Below are positions 1 to 11,202 of a stretch of 64,000 bases of DNA, one piece after another. Numbering within the stretch: position 1 is the first letter of the stretch; every line of letters begins with the position of its first letter. The stretch spans positions 99,805,181-99,869,180 of the forward strand of contig NC_044984.1 in NCBI RefSeq assembly GCF_008728515.1, read 5' to 3'. Under the pieces are notes generated by a model. It made no database searches, had not been told where the DNA came from, and was given only the letters and a program-made list of their open reading frames with translations. A program made the translations under genes and the position numbers. The DNA comes from Papio anubis (Eukaryota; Chordata; Mammalia; Primates; Cercopithecidae).

Positions 1-237
1 GATCACTTGAGGTCAGGAGTTTGAGACCAGCCTGGCCAACATGGTGAAATGATGTCTCTCCTAAAAATACAAAAATTAGCTGGGCGTGGGAGCATGTGCT
101 TGTAATCCCAGCTACTCAGGAGGCTGAGGCAGGAGAATCGCTTGAACCCAGGAGGTGGAGGTTGCAGTGAGCTGAGATCGTGCCACTGCACTCCAGCCTG
201 AGTGACAGAGCAAGACTCTGTCTCAAAAAAGAGAAAC
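1..237 (+). mobile_element. Alu SINE, cut by window edge
   Basis: The sequence starts inside the left Alu monomer and runs through the A-rich linker, the right monomer (GAGGTGGAGGTTGCAGTGAG) and a short A tail with a GAGAAACAGA end. The 5' part lies outside the window. AluS-like by base content; subfamily not certain. Confidence 0.95.
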
Positions 238-1640
238 AGAAATTATGCTCCCTCAAGCCTACTGGAAATAAAAAAAACATATGCCATCCTGAGCTTCACA
301 AAGACCCAGGGGAAGCTTTGGAATTACCATTAACAAGAGCCCAGTTATATTCTTAGGGGCCATTTTCTTCCTCTCTTTCTGGAAAAGGAAGCTGATTATG
401 TTCATTTCTCCAGCTACATAACTGGGTCCATTCACCTTTATAATCTTTATGCATATCTGATTGCAAAGAATCACAGTACTAGTCTTATTAGACACTTAGG
501 TGTTTAGGCTTATGTTAATCATTCTTAACCTGACATAATTCCCCTAAGCCTATTAAAATGGTAACTTATGTGGCTTTAAGTTTACCAACACAATAGTTCA
601 TCTAAGTTTCAAACAACAACAAGAAAAACAATAATGATGTTCAGAGAAATGGACTCTTAATGTCTCTCAGCTAGTAAATGATTATTGATTGGGAATAATT
701 GATCAAACACTTTTGCAAGTATCCTAAGAACCATTCTCTGTTTAACCTAGAGCAAAGAGCTTCCTATTCTTCTTGGAGCAAATAACAATTATTTTGCAAA
801 CAAGATTAGAGAAGATTTAAAAATGGGAAAATGGTTGCGTTGGAATTTGTTTTTTATTTTCTGCTCCATGAGACACTCCCCCTTCCCCTGCACTATTCAA
901 TCTGTAAGTCAGAAAGAGAGTTCAGCTTGCTGATCTGTGAGTTATTGAAGTTTTGGCTTAGAAAGGAAATCTGATCTCTGTCTAAGTGGCACTAATGTGT
1001 GGGCTGAGAGCTGCTACTGTAAATTCAGCAAGGGATTCATTAATGCTGTGAGCCTTCTGGAGCACTGTAGATGGGTGACCTCTGAAATAAAAGCATAATA
1101 AGAAAAAGATAAGGCTTCATGCATGATCTGCAAGACTGTTTCTGGTGATCTTCAAGATATCTTAAGTCAGGACTACTTAGGGCTAGAAAGCCAGGAATTG
1201 GGGGTTGGAGGGAGGGGCGGGGGAAGACCACCCAAAGTTTCAATGATATCATACAATTGATTCTTGGCTTTTTAAAACTCTTTGGAAAGTCTCTCTCTTT
1301 TTTTTCTCATTCTCACACTATTTTCTTTGCTGAGAAAAACAGAGTGCTGTTTTTGACATTTTGATGATGTAGTCAACAAAGCTTGTAAATTGCTTATGGG
1401 AAGACATGGCTGGAAAATACCAGTTAGAATCCTACAGGGAGACCCAGTTGTTGGGGTGTCAGGCAGCTTTGTCAGATTCTGACTTTGACATGGGTTATGG
1501 GGTTGGGGATGTAGAGGGACAATGGGGCTGCCAGAGTAGCCTTCTTGGAGTTTCCTCTCATGATATCAAAGCTCCCCTGACCACAGGATATATTGTTTTT
1601 ATTGCAAATTGACTTTGTGAGTTTGAATTTCAAGTCAACT
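238..1640. other. single-copy stretch, nothing recognised
   Basis: No repeat consensus, RNA gene or convincing exon recognised. Short frames of 60-78 codons here lack codon structure or good start context. A pyrimidine run lies near 1290-1310. Confidence 0.5.
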
Positions 1641-1644
1641 AAGC

Positions 1645-2475
1645 CATGCACCCTTTAACAAAGGGGATACATTCTGAGAAATGTGTTGTTAGGTGATTTG
1701 ATTTGTTGTGCAAACATAATAGAGTGCATTTACACAGACATAGATGGTATAGTCTAGTCTATTATACACCTAGGCTATATGATATGGCCTATTGCTCGTA
1801 GGCCACAAATCTGTAGAGCATATTACTGTATTGGACACTATAGGCAACTGTAACACAATAGTAAGTATTTGTGTATGTAAACATAGAAAAGGTAAAGTAA
1901 AAATACAGTATAAACGATAAAAATTATACACCTGTTTAGGGCATTCCCCATGAATAGAGCTTGCAGGACTGGAAATTGCTCTGGGTGAGTCAATGAGTGA
2001 GTGGTGACTGAATGTGAAGGCCTAGGACATTACTGTACACCACTGTAGACTTTATAAACACTGTACACTTAGGCTACATTCAATTTTTATAAAAATATTT
2101 TATTTCTTCAATAATAAATTAACCTTAGCTTCCTGTAGCTTTTAAATTTATAAACATTTAAATTTTTGAAAACTTTTTGACTCTCTCATAACACAGCTTA
2201 AAATGCAAAAACATTGTACAGCTGCACAAGACTATTTTCTTTATATCCTTATTCAATAAAGTTTTTCTAGTTTTGATTTTTTTAACTTTTAAAACTTTTT
2301 TTTATTAAAAACTTAAGACATAGGTACAAACATTAGACCAGGCCTGCACAGGGTCAGAATCATCAAGACATCGCTAAGCAATAGATATTTTTCAGTCCCC
2401 TTATAATCTCATGGGACCACTGTTGTATTTGTGGTCCATTGTTGACCAAAAGAGTGTTATGTGTTGTATTGTGAG
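1645..2475. mobile_element. Tigger/pogo-like DNA transposon, internally deleted
   Basis: Diverged copy of a familiar primate DNA transposon. The inner landmarks are a block near 1650 about a rising TTAACAAAGG motif, TAGGCTATATG near 1770, CTGGGTGAGTCA near 1981 and GGACCACTGTTGTA near 2414. The far end reads TTATGTGTTGTATTGTGA, a decayed form of an end that reads CAGT on the other strand. The transposase core between about 2380 and 2390 is missing, so it is non-autonomous. Class fairly sure, subfamily not assigned. Confidence 0.6.
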
Positions 2476-2489
2476 AGTAGGTTTGTTAT

Positions 2490-2868
2490 TGTCTTAGTCC
2501 TTTTTCTGCTGCAATAACAAAATATCAGACTGGGTAATTTATAAAGAAAAGAGATTTATTTGGCTTATCATTCTGGAGCTTGGGAAGTCCAAGATTGAGG
2601 GGTTGCATCTGGTGAGGGCCTTCTTGCTGCATCAAAACATAGCGAAGACATTACATGGCAAGAGAACAAATGTGTGTGAGAGATAAATGTGGGCCAAACC
2701 TCATCCTTTTACTAGAAACCCACTCCCATGCGAACTAACCCACTATTGTGATAACTGCATTAATTTATTCATGGGCTACTCACCTCTTAAAAGTCTCACC
2801 TCTCAATACAGTTATAATGGAAATTAAATTTCAACATGGGTTTTGGAGGGGACATTCAATCCATGGCA
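2490..2868 (-). mobile_element. MaLR LTR (MST/MLT1 type), 3' LTR of a minus-strand provirus
   Basis: Begins TGTCTTAGTCC and ends CCATGGCA. It contains the typical ACTGGGTAATTTATAAAGAA block (the polyadenylation side of the LTR read backwards). About 379 bp, a normal MaLR LTR length. It is followed directly by MaLR internal sequence, and a second LTR lies at 4929. Confidence 0.85.
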
Positions 2869-4928
2869 TTTCCACTCCTGATCCCCCAAAACTCATACCC
2901 TTCTGACATACAAAATACATGCATTCCATCCCAAAGGTCCCAAAAGTTTTAACTCATTTCAGCAACAACTTTAGTCTAGAGTCTCATCTAAATCAGATAT
3001 AGGTGAGACTTAAGACATGATTCATTCTGAGTCAAATTTCCTCCAGTTGTGAGCCTGTGAACTAAAAACATGTTGTCTACTTTCAAAATACAATGGTGGG
3101 ACAGGCATAGGAAAGACATTCCCATTCCATTCCAAAAGGGGGAAATAGGCAAGAAAAGGGGTAACTGAACCCAAGTGAGTCCAAAACCTAACAGAAAACA
3201 ACATTTTCCCTGGAGAATGTTGGGTAATCATAGCCTTTGACTTTGCATTCTACATCCTGGCCACACTGGGGTGTGGGTTTAGCCCACAAGGCCTCAGGCA
3301 GCCCTGCCCCCATGGCTTTGCTAGGCTCAGCTCATATTTGAGCTCCCTTTGGTTGGGGTCTTGTGCCTGCAGCTTTTTAAGGCAAGCATTGCATGCTGGT
3401 AGTGCTACAGTTCTGGGGTCTCTGAGGTGGTTTTGCTCCCATGGCTCCACTGGGCATTGCCTTAGTGAGGACTCTCTGTGGTGACTTTGACACCATATTT
3501 CTGCTTGGCATTGCTCTAGTGGGAACTCTCTGCTGTAGCTGTGCCCAAGTGACAAGCCTCTACCTAGTTCCCCAGGCTGTTTACAAAATCATTTGAAATC
3601 TAGATGGAGGCCACCATGGCTTCGTAGCTCATCTACTCTGCACATCTACAGAATTAGCACCATGAGGATGCAACCAGGATTTAATCCTTGAGTCCTCTAG
3701 GGCTCTGGCTTGAGACATACTAAGGCGCACTTGAATGATGGCTGGAGTGGCTGAGGGATGCTAAGGGAATGTGGGGAGCAGAGTCCTGAGGCAGCCCTGG
3801 ATAGTGAGCCCATGGAAGATGTCCTGGGCTTGTCCCCTGAAACCATTCTTCCTTCCTAGAGCTTTGCCTGTGATGGGAAGGGCAGCCTCAAAAATGTTTG
3901 AAATGTCTTTGGGGTCTTTCTTCCATTGTCTTGATGAATAGTACCTGGCTCCTTTCTAGCCATTTTAATCTTGAGCAAACAGTCTCTTAGCCACACCCTT
4001 ATTTTTCTTTCCTTGATATGCTTTTTAATCTTTACATGGCCAGGCTTTGAATGTTCTGAATCTTTTTGTTCTGCCTCTATCTTATTTTTTTGATTTTTAT
4101 TTTTTGAGATGGAGTCTCGCTCTGTCGCCCAGGCTGGAGTGCAGTGGCATGATCTTGGCTCACTGCAACCTCTGCCTCCTGGCTTCAAGCGACTCTTTTG
4201 CCTCAGGCTCCTGAGTAGCTGGGACTACAGGTGTGCGCCACCATGCCCAGCTAATTTTTGTATTTTTAGCAGAGATGGGATTTCACCATATTGGCCAGGC
4301 TGGTCTCGAACTCCTGACCTTGTGATCCACCCTCCTCAGCCTCCCAAAGTGCTGGGATTACAGGGGTGAGCCACTGTGCCTGGCCGCCTCTATTTTAAAG
4401 TTCATCTTTATTTCTTTCCTCTCACATCTCACTGTATATGGTTAAAAGTAGCCATGCAGCAGCCTGTCAGTCTGAATGCTTTGCTGTATAGATATTTCTT
4501 CCACTAGATAGTCTAGTTGATCTCGCTTAAGTTCTGCATTTTGTAAAGACCTAGGATGTGGACACAATTTCGCTAAGTTACTTGCTACTGCATAACAAGG
4601 ATGGCCTTTACTTCAGTTTCCAACACATTGTTCCTCGGTTCTGTCTGATACCTCATCAGAATGGCCTTTACTATTTGTATTTCTATCAACATTTTGGTCA
4701 TGACCACTTAAGTAATCTCTAAGACATCTCGGAATATTTTTGGTCTTCTTATCTTCTTCTGAGCCCTCACTGAAATTGCCCTTAACACTTTATTCATAGC
4801 AATCTAGGATTTTTCTAGCCTGCTCCTCCAAATTCTCCCAGCTTCTACACATAACCCAGTTCCAAAGCTGCTTCTACGTTTTCAGGTATTTGTTATAGTA
4901 ACAGCTCCACTTCTCTGTACCAGTTTTC
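2869..4928 (-). mobile_element. MaLR internal region (non-coding retrovirus-like body)
   Basis: About 1.75 kb of MaLR body after subtracting the Alu at 4085-4385. Landmarks, read on the plus strand: CTCATACCCTTCTGACAT near 2891, GCTCCACTGGGCATTGCC near 3443, GAGCCCTCACTGAAATTGCC near 4762 and CCAGTTCCAAAGCTGCTTCT near 4857, just inside the 5' LTR. MaLRs have no functional retroviral genes. The frames of 101-110 codons on the minus strand are shadows of this body. Confidence 0.85.
4085..4385 (-). mobile_element. Alu inserted in the MaLR body
   Basis: Full-length minus-strand Alu (T-rich end left, GGCC end right). The target duplication is GCCTCTAT, present at 4073-4080 and 4386-4393. It is younger than the MaLR it interrupts. 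AluS-type. Confidence 0.95.
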
Positions 4929-5300
4929 TGTCTTAATTTGTTTTCTCCTACTATAACAGAATATTGAAGACTAGGTAGTTTATAAAGAACAGAGACGTAT
5001 TGCTTACAGTTCTGGAGGGTGGGAAGTGTAAGGTGGAGGGACTCATATCTCGCGAGGGTGGTCATGCTGCATCATCCCATGGTAGAAGGCAGAAGGGCAA
5101 GAGAGCATGAGGGAGAGGAGAGAGAGAGGGAAAGAGAGAGAGACAGAGAGAGAGAAAAAACAAGAGAGAGCTGAACACACTTTTATAACTGCTTCAGCTT
5201 TAATGTCATTCCAATTCTCATGTTGAAATTTATTGCCATTCTAACAATATTCAGAGGTGGGACTTTAAGAGGTGATTAGGTCATAAAGACCCAATCAATG
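4929..5300 (-). mobile_element. MaLR 5' LTR, second half inverted
   Basis: 4929-5195 matches the LTR at 2490 in the same orientation (TGTCTTAATTTG start), and includes a GAGA-rich run at 5110-5160. From about 5205 the sequence switches to the opposite orientation: TCATGTTGAAATTTA followed by GACTTTAAGAGGTGATTAGG is the sense strand of the LTR's 5' portion. Either the outer half is inverted or a second, oppositely oriented LTR fragment abuts it. Confidence 0.7.
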
Positions 5301-6015
5301 GGGTGAATGAATCTTGCAGTGGTTGGAACTTTGATGTCTTTCATTGAGCTCCCTGATGCTGAGTTTATAATTTTATTTTTTAGGATTAAGAAACTCTTCT
5401 TAGGTGCCCAAATTGGAAAAAAAAATGTATATGGTTGATGGAAATCTTTTTTTACTAGCACTGCTGTTTACCTCTCTGTTCTTGTCATATTTGTTGTCTA
5501 TCAGGAAGAGAAAATTCATGGGGAAGTGGACAAGCATAGGTGCTGAAATAAGCCCTTTCCTTAAGCAGGCCATGGGGACTGAGAAGTTCAGTTCAAAAAG
5601 GAGCACTATAAACCTCCAATGGTCCTCATTTCTTAATGCTTATAAGAAAATCTGAAATATTCAGACTCCAAAATCTGTTTTCTAAGATATTACTTGGCCA
5701 AAGCAAAATTTTAAATAACCTTAAATCAATCTCTCTCTTTAGACCCTCCTGAATCACAATTTTAACCTAATAATAGCCTTTATGCTACTACTCTTCCCAA
5801 ATCCTATACTCTTCCATTTCCTTTGGCCTCATTTAGCCCTCTGATTTGCTCTTCCTCCCTCTAGGCTCTCCTGCATCAACTTAAGCTCCATTGTCTCTTG
5901 GAGTTAAATCTCCCTCAGAGCAGACAAAACCCTCATCTATTGACTTCAAACCCTGGTCTCAGTCTTAGCTGAGAACCATTGTCAAAAGACTTTTCAAAGC
6001 CCAGACAGGATGGGG
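5301..6015. other. single-copy stretch, nothing recognised
   Basis: A pyrimidine-rich segment at 5740-5900 is the only compositional feature. Overlapping frames of 60-83 codons on both strands near 5276-5655 look random. Confidence 0.45.
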
Positions 6016-6033
6016 AGAAATTTGCAGAGGAAT

Positions 6034-6334
6034 GGCTGGGTGCAGTGGCTCACACCTGTAATCCCATCACTTTGGGAGGCCAAGGCGGGCAGATCATGAG
6101 GTCAGGAGATTGAGACCATCCTGGCTAACACAGTGAAACCCTGTCTCTACTAAAAATATGACAAATTAGCCAGGCATGGTGGTGGGCGCCTGTAGTCCCA
6201 GTTACTCAGGAGGCTGAGTCGGGAGAATGGCCTGAACCCGGGAGGTGGAGCTTGCAGTGAGCCGAGATTGCGCCACTGCACTCCAGCCTGGGTGACAGAG
6301 CGAGAGAGACTCTCTCTCTCAAAAAAAAAAAAAG
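6034..6334 (+). mobile_element. AluY-type SINE with target duplication
   Basis: Full-length plus-strand Alu with an A tail. The 12-base duplication AGAAATTTGCAG flanks it at 6016-6027 and 6333-6344. Low divergence and AluY/Sc-type bases (GAGGTCAGGAGATTGAGACC). A TCTC slip precedes the tail. Confidence 0.95.
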
Positions 6335-6344
6335 AAATTTGCAG

Positions 6345-7042
6345 GGAGCTTAAAATTATCTTATAAATGTATAATACAGGACTCACTAATCTTATCAATA
6401 AGTTCATGTGCTAGTTGCTAGTGATAATCTTACATGCTAAGGACTGGGTAGAAAGAGCAGGGTTGGAAGCTCTCAAGAATGATTTAAAGGACCCTGGCTT
6501 TTACAGAAAATCAGAGGGCCTTAGAAAAGCTGTAAATGTTCCATAAGCTCTTTTGTAGTCTAACCCAAAGTCTTCTCTGTGAAGGCAGATTAGACTCTAA
6601 TCCAGTCGGAAGCAAGGAAAGGATGAGTTCTTTGGAGACTTCAGAGATAGTTCTTTGTATCTTTAGACACCATTTAGGAGAAGATCCTGAAGCAGATGCA
6701 TCCCTGGCTCTCCTTTAACTTTTCACAAATAAATATTGCCAAGTCAGAAGTTGGGTATTTAACACATAAGAATAGACTAGAATAGGAAATGACTCTACTG
6801 CCAGAACTCTCAATTCCTTGCTGAGTGCTTTGAAAAGAGCTTAGGACAAAAACAAAGTGGAAATCTGAATCAGTTTATAGCCTTACCAATAAAACATCTG
6901 GATGCTCCCACATTAGTCATTCAACTCCAAAGGAGGGAGTCTCTTAATAAAGATAGTAGTACATATTAAAAAAAAAAAAAAAAAAAAAAAAGACATTGCA
7001 AAAAGAATTGCCCTGTCTTGGCTAAAAAACAACAGAGAAAAT
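6345..7042. other. single-copy stretch ending in an A-tract
   Basis: No known repeat recognised. AATAAA at 6946-6951 is followed 16 bases later by 24 A residues (6968-6991), the layout of a reverse-transcribed mRNA 3' end. The segment could be the 3' end of an unidentified processed retrocopy, but no second target-duplication copy was found. The 60-codon frame at 6536-6718 is not recognised. Confidence 0.35.
6968..6991. repeat. poly(A) tract, 24 A
   Basis: Uninterrupted A run. It is not attached to any Alu or L1 that I can recognise upstream. Confidence 0.95.
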
Positions 7043-7195
7043 ACAGTCTTCCTTTGGTATCCATGAGGAATTGGTTTCAGGATACAAAAATTTGCAGATG
7101 CTCAAGTACCCAGTATAAAGTGGTGTAGTAATTGCATATAATCTACATATAACCTCCTATATACTTTAAATAATCTCCAGATTACTTAGAATAAC
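7043..7195 (+). mobile_element. Tigger1/MER2 fragment
   Basis: Starts TACAGTCTTCC and continues TGGTATCCATG, GCAGATGCTCAAGTACCC and ATACTTTAAATAATCTCCAG: the 5' end of MER2/Tigger1, including the TA target plus CAGT terminus. It is broken at its right by the MaLR insertion at 7196, and no continuation was found after 8262. Confidence 0.8.
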
Positions 7196-7570
7196 TGAAT
7201 TAGTCCGTTTTCACACTGCTATAAAGAACTTCCTTGAGACTGGGTAATTTGTAAAGGAAAGAGATTTTGTTGATTCACAGTTCCACATGACTAGAGAGGC
7301 CTCAGGAAACTTAAAATCATGGCAGAAGGCAAAGGGGAAGCAAGCACTTTCTTCACAAGGTGGCAAGAGAGAGAAGAAAACCAGCAAAGGAGAAATGGTT
7401 AACACTTGTAAAATTATCAGCTCTCATAAGAACTCACTCACTATCATGAGAACAGCATGGGGGAAATCGCCATTGTTATCCAATCACCTCCCACTAGGTC
7501 CCTCCCTTGACACATGGGGATTACAATTTGAGATGAGATTTGGGTGAGGACAAAAGGTCAAACCATATTA
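7196..7570 (-). mobile_element. MST/THE1 LTR (MaLR), minus strand
   Basis: Reads TGAATTAGTCCG to CAAACCATATTA. Internal landmarks are AACTCACTCACTATCATGAG and CACCTCCCACTAGGTCCC. About 375 bp, the usual MST/THE1 LTR length. It continues directly into MaLR internal sequence at 7571. Confidence 0.9.
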
Positions 7571-8262
7571 TTTCACCCCTGGCCCCTCCAAAATCTCATG
7601 TATTTCTCACATTTCAAAGCAGTCATGGCTTATGAACAGTCCTCCAAAGTCTTAACTCATTCCAGGATCAACCCAAAAGTCCAAGTTTAAAGTATTATCT
7701 GAGACAAGGCAAGTCCCTTCCACCTATGAGCCTATAAAATCAAAAGCCATTTAGTTACTTCCTAGATACAATGGCATTACAGGCATTGGAAAATGCTTCT
7801 ATTCTAAATGGGAGAAACTGGCCAAAACAAAGGGGCTACAGGCTCCATGCAAGTCTGATAGCCAACAGGGAATTGATTAAATCTTAAAGCTCCAAAATAA
7901 TCGTTTTTGACTCCATGCCTCACATCCAGGGCACGCCAATGCAAGGGGTGGGCTTGCATGGCCTTGGGTAGCTCATTCATGGGCTGGTGTTCACTGCCTG
8001 CAGCTTTTCCAGGTGCATGGTGCAAGCTGTTGGTGGATCTACCACTCTGACGCCTGGAGGACAGTGGCCCTCTTCTCACAACATCACTAGGTAGTGTCCC
8101 AGTGAGGATTCTGTGTAGGGACTCCAATTCCCCATTTCTCTTTTGCACTGCCCTAGCAGAGGTTCTCCATGAGGGCTCTAGCCCTGCAGCAGACTTCTAC
8201 CTGGACATCCAGGAATTTCCATACAGTTTCTGAAATCTAGGCAGAGGTTCCCAAATTTCAAT
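7571..8262 (-). mobile_element. MST/THE1 internal region, 5'-truncated
   Basis: Landmarks are CCTCCAAAATCTCATGTAT, GACAAGGCAAGTCCCTTCC, GGGGCTACAGGCTCCATGC and GAAATCTAGGCAGAGGTTCC. Only about 0.7 kb of the usual 1.6 kb body remains and there is no second LTR. The 114-codon minus frame at 7804-8148 is part of this body, not a gene. Confidence 0.9.
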
Positions 8263-8645
8263 TCTTTGTTTATTTATTTACGTATTTATTTTTTTACTGA
8301 ACTTTCACACCTCTTATAAGCATGAATAAAGAGACCTAAGGAAAGGGAAAAAATTCAAAATCCAGAATTCCCTTGAAATGAAGATCTAGTGGTCTCTTTT
8401 TCCTAGAGGACAAATCAATGATACAATAAATAAATAAATAACCTTTATATTATAGGTGAAGGCAATAAGCAGTAAAACAAGGAAATAAGGTCATCAAAAT
8501 TGAACAAATTTTGCTAAGATTCTAACACATTTTATAGCTTTTCAGGACCATTTACACATACTACAATCTTCTTTTTCCCTTAACAAAAACATATCTTATT
8601 AACTTGCACAAAAACATGTACCTCTCTGCTAAGATTATTCCTAAC
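8263..8645. other. single-copy or unrecognised AT-rich stretch
   Basis: It starts with a T-rich TATTTATTTACG run. Nothing identifiable between the MaLR body and the L1 3' end. Confidence 0.4.
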
Positions 8646-8979
8646 AGAGTCTCATGGATGAAGCTGGAAACCATCATTCTGAGCAAACTATCGCAAGGAC
8701 AGAAAACCAAACACTGCATGTTCTCACTCATACGTGGGAATTGAACAATGAGAACCCATGGTCACAGGGTGGGGAACATCACACACTGGAGCCTGCCAGG
8801 GGATGGGGGGAAGGGGGAGGGATAGCATTAGGAGATATACCTAATGTAAATGATGAGTTAATGGGTGCAGCACACCAACATGGCACATGTATACCATGTA
8901 TACATGTGTAACAAACCTGCACGTTGTGCACATGTACTCTAGAACTTAAAGTAAAATAATAATTAAAAAAATAAAAAAG
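8646..8979 (+). mobile_element. L1 LINE 3' end (primate-type)
   Basis: ORF2 C-terminal coding remnant plus 3' UTR: ATGGATGAAGCTGGAAACC, TGTTCTCACTCATACGTGGG, the G-rich GGGGATGGGGGGAAGGGGGA tract near 8800, and a final AATAATTAAAAAAATAAAA tail. 5'-truncated to about 330 bp. L1PA/L1PB type by low divergence. Confidence 0.93.
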
Positions 8980-9047
8980 AGAATAGCAAGCAATTTAGAC
9001 AATGCCATGAAGGCCACTGCAGGGTACCAGAATTACACCCCAAAATA

Positions 9048-9592
9048 TGTCACTTTGGCTTAAGAATTATTTTGAGCTGAAGGAAACTGAGAAATAGCAG
9101 GCACAGGAAGAATTCTCTGCTCTCCCCTTTTTTGCTTAAAAGCAGGACTTACGTTTCCCTTTGTAAAATTGACATAAATTTCTATTTGTAAAGGTGTTCC
9201 CTTCCCCTGTATTAGGAAGAGAAGGATGACTCTCTTCATAACCAACCTTATGAAACAACCCTTATTTACCATAGATGTTCTAGTCACTTTCCCACAATTT
9301 ACTGCCCTTAGGAGCCCAAACCCCAACTTTCCTTTGTCTTGTTACTTCTCTCACACAGGATTTATTGCCCGTTGTTAAAATGCTATATAAGCCCCCAGGG
9401 CTACCTGCTTCTTTGGGGTCTTCACTTCTTTTCTAAAAATGCCTCTGTGTACATAAAAATTAAAATATTAACATCAAATAAAAATTGTGTGCCTTTTTCT
9501 TCATTTAATCTGTCTTTTGTCAGATTAATTCACAAGTCCCACTCACAGTACCTGAGAGTAGAGAAAAAGGTTTTTTTTTTCTCCTCTAAGCC
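9048..9592 (+). mobile_element. solo ERVL-type LTR (MLT2-like)
   Basis: Starts TGTCACTTTGGCTTAAGAAT, carries a TATA box (9384-9390) ahead of a GCCCCCAGGGCTACCTGCTT block and an AATAAA signal at 9477-9482. It ends near a CAGATTAATTCACA block and a T run. The LTR layout is clear; the family name is from memory. The 88-codon minus frame inside it is a shadow. Confidence 0.75.
9384..9390 (+). promoter_or_regulatory. TATA box of the LTR
   Basis: TATATAA located about 90 bases before the LTR's AATAAA. This is the expected core promoter of the LTR; activity is unknown. Confidence 0.5.
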
Positions 9593-10552
9593 AAGAAGAT
9601 GATGAAATTGGACAAGTGGTGGGTTCAGAACAGATCTGGTTTAGACATCATATTGGACTCTGGAGGAAGAACATGTGCTGTTTTAGGAGAAGAATGTCGT
9701 ATCTAAATCCCTGCAGACCTCTCTTAGATTTTTAATATTAATAAAAAGATCTGGAGAAGTAAACAAAGAAATCACAAACTTAGGTCATTTGGTTAACAAC
9801 TCCATGTCTGGTTCTGTGAACTCTTCAGATTGGGAGATGGGATCTGTTTTTTTAGTGTAACCTGGATGCCCTTGGATCCTGACTGAGAAGTGAAGAACAA
9901 AGTGACCATAATCCTGGTTTAGTATTTGTCTGTGTGGCAGGGTTCACACGGGTGATCTCTGGAGTCATAAATGCTGTTGCTCAGCGGCTGTTCCATTAAA
10001 TGTTCTAGCAAAAGGAAGGCAGAAAGAACTGGGAAATCTGACCCTTTCAGAGGTCGAAACAACCACCTCCAGAAACTTAGATGCAATTATTGATGGAATT
10101 TTAATATGCAGTTATGACACCTCTAACAGTGGTAAAGATCTGGACTGATTTCATGCTCAGAAATCAATGGTTTATCCTTCAACTGAGGCTGAAAAATGAC
10201 CTCAGGAGGGGCTGAGAACAGAAATCTCCTTACCTCATATTCAGGCTGGGTGCTGAGAACCAAACACACCTTACTCTGCATTAACATGACATTGTGCTAT
10301 TCTTCTGTCTTCATTACAGTGGGCTACAGAGGCAGATGTTGATTATTAAAACTTCCTGAAGATTCTTCACCTCTCTTGCTTTGAAATTGTCACCTTGCTG
10401 TTTCCATCAATTCTGAACTGTCCTACCATGAACCTTACCCAATCTTAATCAAATCTCTGCTTTGAAAGCCCACCTTAAATCAAATATGCAATTCTTAATA
10501 AATTCTGACCTCACCTTCTTCCTGCAAGACATGGCCGCAGCTTTGCTAGGTG
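9593..10552. other. single-copy stretch, nothing recognised
   Basis: Mixed-composition sequence with no repeat, RNA gene or long open frame recognised. Confidence 0.5.
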
Positions 10553-10556
10553 GTGT

Positions 10557-11198
10557 TGTTACAGTAGATAGATAGTTAGGTAATGGTGAGCAGAGCAGGA
10601 GAGCCCCACGAACTCCCAGCCCAAGAATATCAGGTGACCATCAGGTGATGGTTAGGCGGTTGTTAAACTGTCTCTAAAATGGTAACTGGTCCCAGCCAAT
10701 GCCAGGGGAAGGCAGTCTCCCAGTAGACAGAAAACACCTGAAGCTGGTGATCAGCAGCTTCCCGATAAAATCTCAGGAGCTGGGCGAGTGGGCTCAAGCA
10801 TGCGCACTAAGAGGCAAAATGGTGGCGTTTACCTGGTATTTGACCTTCCTCTAGGAACGCTTGACTGGTAAGGGAAGAACGCCGCATATGAGCATGTGCA
10901 CAACTAAAGTAAACACACTGCACATGCAGCACCCCCAAGGGCTGGCAGGCCATTATGCATGCAGAATGCTAGCGTATAAAACCCCAAGTTAAAGGTCAAA
11001 CTGCAGACTTGAATCTCTCAAGTGGCCCCCTTGGCCCTCTTCCAAATGTACTTTACTTTCTTTCACTCCTGCTCTAAAACTTGCCTCAGTCTCTCACGCT
11101 GTCTTATGCCTTTTCCTTTGCCTTATGTCAAATTCTTTCTTCTGAGGAGGCAAGGGTTGAGGTTGCTGCAGACCCGAATGGATTCGCTACTCCTAGCA
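10557..11198 (+). mobile_element. solo ERV1-type LTR with 4-bp target duplication
   Basis: A 642-bp unit beginning TGTTACAG and ending CTAGCA, flanked on both sides by GTGT (10553-10556 and 11199-11202). A 4-bp duplication fits gammaretrovirus-like ERV1 elements. It has a TATA box at 10975-10980, a CpG-bearing upstream half (GCATGCGCAC near 10800) and a pyrimidine-rich downstream half. No internal retroviral sequence adjoins it, so it is a solo LTR. Family not assigned. Confidence 0.8.
10975..10980 (+). promoter_or_regulatory. TATA box of ERV1-type LTR
   Basis: TATAAA in context GCGTATAAAACCCC, about 225 bases before the LTR end. Probable U3 core promoter. Transcription would run rightward into 11.0-11.6 kb. 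Confidence 0.55.
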
Positions 11199-11202
11199 GT
11201 GT

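Noticed and set aside
3250..4188. Minus-strand frames of 101 and 110 codons
   Set aside because: Both lie in the MaLR internal region and the Alu inside it; MaLR bodies are non-coding.
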